Source: Novosphingobium sp. Chol11 (GTDB taxonomy: Bacteria; Pseudomonadota; Alphaproteobacteria; Sphingomonadales; Sphingomonadaceae). From it: 64,000 nucleotides of DNA. Below the pieces are notes generated by a model, which saw nothing but the letters and a program-made list of their open reading frames with translations, searched no databases and had not been told where the DNA came from. Position 1 is the stretch's first letter, and every line of letters begins with the position of its first letter. The position numbers and the translations under genes were made by a program. The stretch spans positions 1,088,919 to 1,152,918 of the forward strand of contig NZ_OBMU01000001.1 in NCBI RefSeq assembly GCF_900218065.1. The letters are read 5' to 3'. Positions 1 through 6,012 of the stretch are shown here, piece after piece.

Positions 1-279
1 GTCATAGTTTTTCTGCAGCGCGTTGAGGCGGAATGCCTGCGAGGCAATCGGGATCGCCGAAATGTCCTCGAGATAGGCCTTTCTGACCGCTTGAAAAATT
101 GTCCGCCACTTTTCACCTGCCTCGAATTTCGGATGATCCGGGTTGTATGTGCGAACCTGCTGGACGGTGGTCTCAATCCCAAACTCGTCCTTCACCATCA
201 CCACCACCTCGGCTGGTGTGGAAAACCTCGCCAAACCCTGGACAATGGCAAGTTTCGCATCGTTCGAAAGTTCGGCCAC
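1..279 (-). CDS. Partial DUF2280 phage-type protein
   Basis: The reading frame is open from a GTG at 279 to the window edge (93 codons), so the C-terminus is missing. The translation begins MAELSNDAKLAIVQGLARF and contains FGIETTVQQVRTYNP, KWRTIFQAVRKAYLED and IPIASQAFRLNALQ. I recognise this pattern as DUF2280, a small family usually found next to terminase genes in prophages; its function is unknown, although a role as DNA-binding small terminase-like protein has been guessed from context. An AGGAT lies about 6 bases upstream of the GTG. It is probably the edge of a prophage or phage remnant that continues to the left of the window. Confidence 0.7.
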   Translation of the reverse strand, partial: MAELSNDAKLAIVQGLARFSTPAEVVVMVKDEFGIETTVQQVRTYNPDHPKFEAGEKWRTIFQAVRKAYLEDISAIPIASQAFRLNALQKNYD

Positions 280-593
280 AGTAGATCCTAGGTGGGGGTA
301 GGGTGGGGGGATGATCACACGGATTGTCGGTGGAGTGAACCCAAAAATTGGGTTGGCAATTCCGAAAGTTCAGTTCGAACAACTGTGCGCCAACAGTCTT
401 TCAGCTCAACCATAGCTCTGCGGAAACAGTCTTTAAACACTCTTCCTTGATTTACCTGACTGAAATGGGTGAGCAGAAAAGGAAGCCGAAGGATGGGGGC
501 GGTAGCGATTTCCTCCATGAGCGATTACTCGCGGCCTCTTTATCAATCCTCATCGACCACAGGCGTAGCAAATCGTCTCAATGCTAATTACAT
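280..593. other. Gene-poor stretch between phage gene and unknown gene
   Basis: No convincing gene. Short open frames exist on both strands (348-587 plus, 315-518 minus) but neither has a ribosome binding site or a recognisable protein. A G-rich run at 291-309 has three G-tracts only, one short of a canonical quadruplex. The stretch probably holds the promoter of the minus-strand DUF2280 gene. Confidence 0.4.
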
Positions 594-1292
594 TCAGATC
601 GAATTGCATCCGAACGGAACAGGGTCGAACGCGTCAAGAAGCTGAAGTTCTTCTTGTAACGCATCTGGAAGGACCCACCATCTTGCTTCGCGCGCCCACA
701 GCGCCGCTGACGGGTTATCCTCCAGGAGGTCTTGCACGAATAGCTCCGGCGTTAGCTGACGGATGCCGTTCGTAGGGTGCCAATACCCCGCGCTCTCGGC
801 CTGCCGTAGCAGCTCAGCACGCAACAAGGCGGGATCGTGGCTCTCCTGCAATAACTCAACGCTGTTGGCCGCCAAGAGAGCCAGAAATACGTCAACGTCC
901 GGGCAGCTTGGTTCGGACGGGTCCCCGCTGCCGCCGGCGAGCGCCGCGTTCTCGACGGCTAGGCCGGCCATAAACTTCAGCAACTGGGGTGGATCGTTGA
1001 GTTCTGTGGCCTTCCAGTCACCGCCGCAGGCGTCAGCGGTCGTTCGCCACTCTCGAGCTAGATACAAAAGGCGGCCTCTTCGATCCAAGCCTAGATTCGT
1101 TTCTGCATGAGCCCATGCAAGATACATACAGGCGAGGGCGTACATCTCCTCTCCGTCGAGCAATCCTTTGACCCGCTCGACGTTGATTTGCTGACATTCA
1201 TGTCTGTGCTGTTCTAACATCGGAAGCGCGGTCCCAGCGACCTCAGGGGAGCTGAACTGGTCGACATTACCGAACGCTTTCGACGGTCGCAC
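594..1292 (-). CDS. Hypothetical protein (232 aa)
   Basis: I do not recognise a family. The protein is soluble, mostly helical in composition, acidic, and rich in Leu, Ala and Trp, with a stretch around residues 50-90 (EEMYALACMYLAWAHAETN) that resembles a tetratricopeptide-like or helical-hairpin unit. The GTG at 1292 overlaps the end of the upstream membrane-protein gene by 26 bases, which suggests co-transcription; an alternative start is the ATG at 1220. It lies in an accessory region beside a phage-type gene. A role in phage or island biology is possible but nothing in the sequence proves it. Confidence 0.55.
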   Translation of the reverse strand: MRPSKAFGNVDQFSSPEVAGTALPMLEQHRHECQQINVERVKGLLDGEEMYALACMYLAWAHAETNLGLDRRGRLLYLAREWRTTADACGGDWKATELNDPPQLLKFMAGLAVENAALAGGSGDPSEPSCPDVDVFLALLAANSVELLQESHDPALLRAELLRQAESAGYWHPTNGIRQLTPELFVQDLLEDNPSAALWAREARWWVLPDALQEELQLLDAFDPVPFGCNSI

Positions 1293-1566
1293 TTCCCAAT
1301 GCCAAGAGAATAAAGAGAATGATCAGCACTCCCCAGCGGTTCGCTCTCACCAAGCGGAGCGAACCCGTGGAGCTCAAGATCGCAATATTAACCGCGGATG
1401 TCACCGCCGGGATCAGCACCAGCCCTGCCAATGCCGCCCAGACGCCATGAAGCTGGAATATGTACAGGAGGAGGATGCCCGTGACACCTAAGTGGACATA
1501 GTGCTCGGCACGGACCCGCGTGTTCCAAGCCCGCAATCCCGCGTCATTCAATTCTTCTCTAGCCAT
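1267..1566 (-). CDS. Small membrane protein, hypothetical (99 aa)
   Basis: After about 25 polar residues come three hydrophobic segments (around HLGVTGILLLYIFQLHGVWA, ALAGLVLIPAVTSAVNIAIL and NRWGVLIILFILLALGSA), so this is an inner-membrane protein with three predicted helices. A strong GAGGGAG lies 8 bases before the ATG. It is the first gene of a two-gene minus-strand unit and is divergent from an XRE regulator at 1654, with an AT-rich dyad between them. No family recognised; function unknown. Confidence 0.6.
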   Translation of the reverse strand: MAREELNDAGLRAWNTRVRAEHYVHLGVTGILLLYIFQLHGVWAALAGLVLIPAVTSAVNIAILSSTGSLRLVRANRWGVLIILFILLALGSATVESVR

Positions 1567-1600
1567 ACCAGGGCTCCCTCACCCAGCGTCAGGCAGGGCA

Positions 1601-1622
1601 TTTACATACTATAGTTGATAAA
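1601..1622. promoter_or_regulatory. Candidate operator dyad for the XRE regulator
   Basis: The 22-bp sequence reads TTTA, 3 bases, ACTATAGT, 3 bases, TAAA: a perfect 8-bp core palindrome with matching flanks centred between the divergent starts at 1566 and 1654. It is AT-rich in a GC-rich genome. Position and symmetry fit the operator of the adjacent small XRE repressor, controlling both its own gene and the membrane-protein unit. Confidence 0.45.
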
Positions 1623-1653
1623 CTCCGCCGCCGACAAGCGCCATTGATCGGCT

Positions 1654-1869
1654 ATGGACATGCGCCGCCTTGTCGGAAGGAATCTCTCCCGCATAAGGCG
1701 GGAGAAGGGGCTGACACAGGAGCAACTGTCGGAGCGCTGCGGCCTTTCCCAACAGTACTTAAGTGGGCTTGAACGAGGTAGTCGCAATCCAACAATAACC
1801 ACGCTGTTCGAGATCGCCTCTGCGCTTGGCGTCAGTCATGTCGACTTGGTGCTGCCAGATCGTGGCTGA
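1654..1869 (+). CDS. XRE-family HTH transcriptional regulator (71 aa)
   Basis: A minimal single-domain Cro/CI-type helix-turn-helix protein. Residues 6-65 carry the classic pattern VGRNLSRIRREKGLTQEQLS, then CGLSQQYLSGLERGSRNPTI and a closing FEIASALGVSHVDLV. At 71 aa it has no ligand or cleavage domain, like phage repressors, restriction-modification controller proteins and many island regulators. Alternative start ATG at 1660. It is divergent from the small membrane protein, with a dyad at 1601-1622 in the shared promoter that could be its operator. Confidence 0.85.
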   Translation: MDMRRLVGRNLSRIRREKGLTQEQLSERCGLSQQYLSGLERGSRNPTITTLFEIASALGVSHVDLVLPDRG

Positions 1870-2192
1870 GAGGTGGGCACCGTGTAGAGGCGCCCAGTTC
1901 TCAGAATTGCGCTGAGCGAATCGGGTTAGCGCGGCTTCCCCTTACCTGCTTCGATGCGGGACAATGTCCGGGCAACCCTTGCATTGATCGTGGTTGCCGC
2001 CGCTCCTTTGCTATCAGCGGCATGCCGACCCGGATCCATCAGACCCGGCAAATCGGTCACCGTCCCAAAAGCCCCGGGCTGTCGTCGGTGTGGGCCTGGG
2101 CTTCTCGCCCAGTCGGGAGAAGGTCATTCTCCCGCTGCGCTGGAGAGTCGCCCATCTATCTACCGTCAGATCTTAAAAGATCGGTGCCGCTC

Positions 2193-2279
2193 ATGTTGCA
2201 TCTATGTTGCATGGAGCTGCCGGGACCCTCGCGAAAACGGCGGAAAACCGCGGAAAGCGGTGCAATACCAATGCAACAT
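2193..2279. repeat. ATGTTGCAT boxes: two direct (11-bp period), one inverted
   Basis: ATGTTGCAT occurs at 2193-2201 and again at 2204-2212, exactly 11 bases apart, and its reverse complement ATGCAACAT is at 2271-2279. Boxes one helical turn apart suggest binding of a protein dimer or an integrase arm-type site. A similar pair with the same 11-bp spacing (GTTGCA at 5958 and 5969) lies upstream of the gene at 6013. Confidence 0.4.
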
Positions 2280-2337
2280 AGAAACGACCAAATTTGATCG
2301 GCTTCGATATCACTTTGGGCCATATTTTCAATGAGTT

Positions 2338-2358
2338 GCGTTGGTAGCGGAGGAGGGA
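2338..2358 (+). repeat. Left copy of 21-bp tRNA-Met-end direct repeat (att-like)
   Basis: The 21 bases starting GCGTTGGTAGCGGAGGAGGG are identical to 5698-5718, which cover the last 17 bases of the tRNA-Met(CAT) gene and 4 bases beyond it. Short copies of a tRNA 3' end in direct orientation are the usual scar of site-specific integration by tyrosine recombinases. This copy would mark the far end of the element next to the tRNA. Confidence 0.65.
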
Positions 2359-2648
2359 TCTTTATAGCGCACTAAACCATTGAATTTACTCAGTTCGTGC
2401 GTCGCGCCAGTTTGTTTTGGCCCCTTTTTGGCACCACAGAATTCCCCGGTTCAAGTCCTCATCCGACCTGCAAATCGGTTAGCTGATCCACCTCACGCGC
2501 AGGGGCAACTCCAATCGTCGCGCTCGAAAGCACCGCGATCTGGGTCGCCGGGCGAAGACGATATCGACGACCGCCGCCCTCGCGCGTATCGTCCAATTGG
2601 TGATCCGATCAAAATTGCTTGATCGGCGATTGTCTGGGGCGGCGGATA

Positions 2649-3341
2649 ATGACTTACGACGAATATTCTGAAAGGTTCTTAGCCGCGCTTTATTTGGAAA
2701 CGGAGGAATTTGGCGCAACCTATGTGTCTGCGCAGAAGATTCACGAGACTTACGGTTTCAGGCCGGAGAGAAGCAATTGGATCCAGCGAATGACGGACGA
2801 TTGGGAACACACCTTTTTCAAGGATGTCACCAAAGTCATCGGCGGTTATGACGGATGGAACTTTCGCCTTTCCCCTGAGGGTTATCGGCATATTGAAGCA
2901 AACTTTCGCGATGTGGGGGAAGTTCGCGAATTCCTCGATCAAAACGCCCTTCTGCCTGAGCCTTCGACCGCTACGGAACTCCGAGATTCGGCTGAGGCAG
3001 AGATTGTCCCTGCCGCGAACCGATTAGTTCGCCTTGATCATAATCAACCCGAATATCGGGAAGTCGCACGAGGCCTTAGCGAGCTTTTTGAGCAAGTCCG
3101 ACAGGATAATCAAATCGGCGAAACTGCGGAGGAACGAGATCGCTTATTGCGGTCGTTAGCTGCAGCAACAGAACTATGGTCCGCTGCCGAGCTGCACCTC
3201 ATTCAAATTCGCGTTGGCATCATCATGGCGATTGAGGATACCGCCAGCGCTGCCGTAAAGGTCGGCAAAGCCCTTGGTGAGGCCTTGCTGGTCGACGCTA
3301 TCAAGCGAATTGTGAAGCTGGCGGTTGGAATTGAGTTCTGA
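2649..3341 (+). CDS. Hypothetical protein in tRNA-Met island (230 aa)
   Basis: I do not recognise a family. The N-terminal ~90 residues (starting MTYDEYSERFLAALYLETEE) look like a winged-helix fold by pattern: an ETYGFRPERSNWIQRM helix, then LSPEGYRHIEANF, a typical end of such domains. A linker with Glu/Asp/Arg follows, with helical, possibly coiled-coil segments around residues 120-170, and a hydrophobic C-terminal tail (GEALLVDAIKRIVKLAVGIEF) that could contact a membrane. ATG 2649 is preferred over an upstream start at 2619 because GGGGCGG precedes it by 4 bases. It sits beside an AbiJ-like gene inside the att-bracketed segment, so a defence role is an open possibility. Confidence 0.6.
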   Translation: MTYDEYSERFLAALYLETEEFGATYVSAQKIHETYGFRPERSNWIQRMTDDWEHTFFKDVTKVIGGYDGWNFRLSPEGYRHIEANFRDVGEVREFLDQNALLPEPSTATELRDSAEAEIVPAANRLVRLDHNQPEYREVARGLSELFEQVRQDNQIGETAEERDRLLRSLAAATELWSAAELHLIQIRVGIIMAIEDTASAAVKVGKALGEALLVDAIKRIVKLAVGIEF

Positions 3342-3481
3342 GACTTATCCGCTGCGGCGGCGAGGCAAGCAGCTCCTGAGCGAAGTCCATCGCGTCTGTG
3401 GCTCGACGACGGGTGATCGGTGAAGATCGTGTAGGGGTACGCCCGGATTTTTATCTCGTATTATTTTTGCAGCTGTAGAGG

Positions 3482-3823
3482 TCAGAATACTGGTTCAGTG
3501 AACTTCCGACAATTGCCTTGCACGTGGGAGTGGCGGTCACTCCGACCGTTCAGTGCTCCGCTCATTTCGAACTGGCCGGTCAATCGGTTTAGGTCGTAGA
3601 ACCATGTGATCCTGTCGCCTTTGTCGACGAGGGAAATCTTATCGTCCGTAAAGTCTGCCGTCCCTCCAAAGGCACGATCATTCGATTTCCCGGTAAACGT
3701 GTGCCTGTTCTCATCGATGGCGAAGCGCAAAGTGACAGGGCGACCTACCGAACGTATGCTGCAAACGAGTTCCAGATGACCGGGCGCGACGGCTTGTGCA
3801 AGTGCCAGTACAAAAAGCAACAT
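3482..3823 (-). CDS. Small exported hypothetical protein (113 aa)
   Basis: Begins with a short hydrophobic leader (MLLFVLALAQAVAPG) that fits a signal peptide, giving a mature domain of about 100 residues rich in beta-forming sequence, with two cysteines (LVCSIRS and GNCRKF) placed at either end as if for one disulfide. An AAGGAAG sits 5 bases before the ATG. Likely periplasmic. No family recognised. Base composition is less GC-rich than the surrounding chromosome, in line with being on an acquired segment. Confidence 0.6.
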   Translation of the reverse strand: MLLFVLALAQAVAPGHLELVCSIRSVGRPVTLRFAIDENRHTFTGKSNDRAFGGTADFTDDKISLVDKGDRITWFYDLNRLTGQFEMSGALNGRSDRHSHVQGNCRKFTEPVF

Positions 3824-3955
3824 GTTCTTCCTTTAGACTTTGCTAATTTATCTGCAATTGAACAGCTTGTACGAAAGAATTTCCGCTATTTTCCGCCGCA
3901 AGAGGCGTTAAATCTCCACCTATCCATGTCCATGCGCCTGAACCCTTATGCTTGC

Positions 3956-4828
3956 TTACAGTATGTTCTCAGACCTTCTGATTAGGTAAGTCACGAAGGC
4001 AGCGCATGATCCATACATATACAGGGCTTCGGTTTCCCCAACATTCACCTCATCCTCAAAAACCTTGGCGTGCCGTATGCCCTTTTCATCACTTGTATAG
4101 TCATACAACGCGTTTACACCCCTCTTAAAATTGGGATTTATTTTGCCCGATTTTTCGAGGCTCTGGAGTGCGGAGCTCAGTGTCTTGGAGGAACTGTCGA
4201 TCAGAACTGCCACAGATTCCACTGCATGGATACTCTCTCGAACGCTCTCGGCCCAGTTGCCGCGCGTCAGTGCGTTACCAGCTGCAATCAAATGAGATCT
4301 GGTACTCGCAAATTTGTGAGTAGATGTGACCTTTAGCCCTTGAAGAACGGCTTCTCCTTCTTCTGCAGATGAATAGGCAATCACGCATCCATCTGCGATC
4401 CGGTATGCGGCACATGATTGAGCCAGGGCAGCATTAATCTCCTTGGTCAAGTTAGGGCCCGTCAAATAATGACGGCACAAAAATTCTACAAAATTCAATA
4501 TCTCTACGTAGTTACCATTAGAAAATATATTTTTCGCTAATTGAATCTGAGGTTTTACGAACGGTATGAATTCGTCACTCATGCCATTCAGGTGATCAAC
4601 ATGCCACGATCGAAGAATAGATTTCCAAGTGGAATCTAAGTTGTATGAACTGTACTTGGAACTGTAATTCTCATGGTCAGTAGCATCTTCCAGTCTCCGG
4701 TGGATAACATGCCAGAGTTTGGCCCGCATCGCCGCGCTGACCTGCCGAAGCGCTAATTGCGTCGGCAACGCATCCACGCCTTCGGCTTGGCCGAATGTAA
4801 TCTTCGATCGGTCGACTTGATGAGACAT
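3956..4828 (-). CDS. AbiJ-NTD4/HEPN-type candidate abortive-infection protein
   Basis: The N-terminus ITFGQAEGVDALPTQLALRQVSAAMRAKLWHVI matches the pattern of AbiJ N-terminal domain 4 proteins (R/E-G start, LPxQ, MsxxLRxxLW). The C-terminal ~130 residues resemble the HEPN-like part of the family and end with YTSDEKGIRHAK (Arg252, His253), the conserved motif before the last helix. Such proteins are predicted toxins in phage defence; HEPN folds often act as RNases. The ATG at 4828 has GGAG 5 bases upstream; the frame extends to 5014 but those 62 residues do not fit the family. It is AT-rich against the chromosome and lies inside the att-bracketed segment. Confidence 0.65.
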   Translation of the reverse strand: MSHQVDRSKITFGQAEGVDALPTQLALRQVSAAMRAKLWHVIHRRLEDATDHENYSSKYSSYNLDSTWKSILRSWHVDHLNGMSDEFIPFVKPQIQLAKNIFSNGNYVEILNFVEFLCRHYLTGPNLTKEINAALAQSCAAYRIADGCVIAYSSAEEGEAVLQGLKVTSTHKFASTRSHLIAAGNALTRGNWAESVRESIHAVESVAVLIDSSSKTLSSALQSLEKSGKINPNFKRGVNALYDYTSDEKGIRHAKVFEDEVNVGETEALYMYGSCAAFVTYLIRRSENIL

Positions 4829-5097
4829 TGATGCTCCGAGATGATTCGCTTCCGATACGATAACGCAAGTCGACAGGAGAAAATCAATACGGGGCAAGGT
4901 GCTTGGTCGCGCAAAGCGACGGTAGACAGCTTGGCTGACACATTTTAAGAATGATCTCATGCGTTCGGGCGTGATTTCCCAGCGCATCGCATTTTTGCGT
5001 CGAAACACGGGCAACCCGCCATGTCGGGCGGCCCACGAAATAAAACACCCTCACGGGAAATACGTGGGGGCGCGTGCCCGTGTTCGCGCAAATCAAC

Positions 5098-5120
5098 CGT
5101 CCCGGCGCCAGGCCGGGACG
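5098..5120 (+). promoter_or_regulatory. Strong hairpin in leader of small CxC protein
   Basis: A perfect 9-bp inverted repeat CGTCCCGGC / GCCGGGACG with a 5-base loop ends 15 bases before the ATG at 5136. There is no T-run after it, so it is not a normal terminator. It may be a transcript-stabilising or translational control hairpin, or a protein-binding dyad. Confidence 0.4.
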
Positions 5121-5135
5121 AACACGGGGGTGTGT

Positions 5136-5339
5136 ATGTCAGAAATACTGAACCGCAAAGAATACGGAGACGACGGATCGCTGGCGCTCGATTTGTCGTG
5201 CGGGTGCACCATTGTTGTACCCGAGAGGAGCCGCGTGCTGGTGATCGGGAACGAATTTGTCTGCTTCAAGTGCGATATTGGCGCCCCGCAGATGTTTGCG
5301 AACCGGCCGAGGGACGCGAAGGACACGGAAGCCGAATAG
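5136..5339 (+). CDS. Small cysteine-motif protein (67 aa), hypothetical
   Basis: The protein starts MSEILNRKEYGDDGSLALDL and has two paired cysteine motifs, CGC at residues 22-24 and CFKC at about 43-46, consistent with a small zinc- or metal-binding ribbon. A GGGGG run precedes the ATG by 5 bases, a hairpin sits in the leader, and a clear rho-independent terminator follows at 5362, so it is a self-contained transcription unit. No family recognised. Small zinc ribbons of this type are common in phage and island genes, often as regulators or inhibitors. Confidence 0.55.
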   Translation: MSEILNRKEYGDDGSLALDLSCGCTIVVPERSRVLVIGNEFVCFKCDIGAPQMFANRPRDAKDTEAE

Positions 5340-5361
5340 CGGTTCTTCGGAAGCAAGAGTG

Positions 5362-5397
5362 GGGCGCTGATGTGAATGTCAGCGCCCTCGTTCTTTT
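5362..5397 (+). terminator. Rho-independent terminator after the 67-aa gene
   Basis: Perfect 9-bp stem GGGCGCTGA / TCAGCGCCC with an 8-base loop (5362-5387), followed by TCGTTCTTTT. It lies 23 bases after the stop codon of the small cysteine-motif gene. Confidence 0.8.
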
Positions 5398-5402
5398 AAA
5401 CG

Positions 5403-5433
5403 TGGTAGCCGCAATGGGACTTGAACCCGACAC
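5403..5433 (-). repeat. Diverged tRNA 3'-half-like sequence
   Basis: On the minus strand this reads as a tRNA 3' half: GTGTCGGGTTCAAGTCCC then an acceptor strand ending in TACCA. It shares 21 of 26 bases with the 3' end of the tRNA-Met gene 300 bases away but has a different acceptor strand, and no 5' half is present. It may be an old attachment site or a relic of a tRNA gene displaced by integration. Confidence 0.45.
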
Positions 5434-5697
5434 GGTGGGATTTCCGATAATTTTGAGTCCAATCAGTAACTTACTGTAATCTAAGAAGTTGCTGCGGAGG
5501 GTGTTACTGCGCTTTTTAGGCGTGGGGTCAACGGCTCGCGGATTTGGCCACATTTTGACACCAACATTGCGGAGGTGCGATTTTTATCAAAAATTGACCA
5601 AAAAAAAGTCACGTAAAAACAGCAACTTATCTCGGTGTATCTGCGGTGGGGTTGCTACGCTATGCCGAAAAAATGCTTATTTTTCAACGACTTACAA
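5434..5697. other. AT-rich gene-free spacer next to tRNA-Met
   Basis: No gene seen. The stretch is strikingly A/T-rich for this genome (for example the A-run near 5599-5606) and lies between the tRNA 3'-half relic and the right att copy. Such composition is typical of acquired DNA at island ends. Confidence 0.4.
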
Positions 5698-5718
5698 GCG
5701 TTGGTAGCGGAGGAGGGA
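5698..5718 (+). repeat. Right copy of 21-bp tRNA-Met-end direct repeat (att-like)
   Basis: Identical to 2338-2358. The last 17 bases are the 3' end of tRNA-Met including the encoded CCA, so the tRNA stays intact after integration, as expected for an element using the tRNA 3' end as attB. Confidence 0.65.
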
Positions 5719-5778
5719 CTTGAACCCCCGACACGCGGATTATGATTCCGCTGCTCTAACCAGCTGAGCTACTCCGCC
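5702..5778 (-). tRNA. tRNA-Met (anticodon CAT)
   Basis: A complete cloverleaf on the minus strand: acceptor GGCGGAG paired with CTCCGCT (one G-T pair), D-arm GCTC/GAGC, anticodon stem GCGGA/TCCGC with loop ATCATAA (anticodon CAT), variable GTGTC, T-arm GGGGG TTCAAGT CCCTC, discriminator A and encoded CCA. The CAT anticodon reads Met; a lysidine-modified tRNA-Ile2 would have the same gene anticodon, but the G1-starting body fits elongator Met better. Its 3' end is duplicated at 2338-2358. Confidence 0.93.
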
Positions 5779-5956
5779 CCATGGGCTGCGCGGGGCGTGG
5801 CCCCTGCGGTGGGCGCGCTATAAGCAGAGCCGCTATTGGGGTCAACGGGGTTTGGCGCGGGATGCGCAATTTCTGTCCGTGACGATGAAGCGTGTGGAAG
5901 AAAATCTTTGTGGGCGCTTTGCCGTGGGTCTTTTTGCGCTTGCAATCGTTCGGCCA

Positions 5957-5975
5957 CGTTGCACTAATGTTGCAA
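5957..5975 (+). promoter_or_regulatory. Paired GTTGCA boxes upstream of the Anbu operon
   Basis: GTTGCA occurs at 5958-5963 and 5969-5974, again 11 bases apart, about 40 bases before the TTG start at 6013. The same spacing and core occur at 2193-2212. The position suits a regulator site or promoter element, but I cannot name the factor. Confidence 0.3.
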
Positions 5976-6012
5976 TGCACAACCGGGCTGTGCCCGAGGG
6001 AGGATCGACGCT

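Larger units (their letters stand above)
1870..2648. other. Intergenic region with repeats and left attachment-like copy
   Basis: No gene I can support in 779 bases. It holds two short hairpins at about 2097-2140 (an inverted CTGGGC/GCCCAG and an inverted GGGAGAA/TTCTCCC), the paired ATGTTGCAT boxes at 2193-2212 with an inverted copy at 2271-2279, and the 21-bp copy of the tRNA-Met 3' end at 2338-2358. Near 2448-2460 is a T-loop-like GGTTCAAGTCC without a foldable tRNA around it. An open frame at 1954-2334 lacks a ribosome binding site and has unlikely composition. Confidence 0.5.

Noticed and set aside
91..291. Short plus-strand frame with five consecutive His
   Set aside because: Antisense to the DUF2280 gene; the His run is a by-product of Val/Met codons on the other strand.
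291..309. G-rich run as a possible G-quadruplex
   Set aside because: Only three G-tracts of three or more, so a canonical four-tract structure is not possible.
1954..2334. Plus-strand 126-codon frame
   Set aside because: No ribosome binding site, no recognisable protein, and it covers hairpins and repeats.
2441..2475. T-loop-like sequence GGTTCAAGTCC, possible tRNA
   Set aside because: T-stem does not pair and no acceptor, anticodon or D-arm can be formed.
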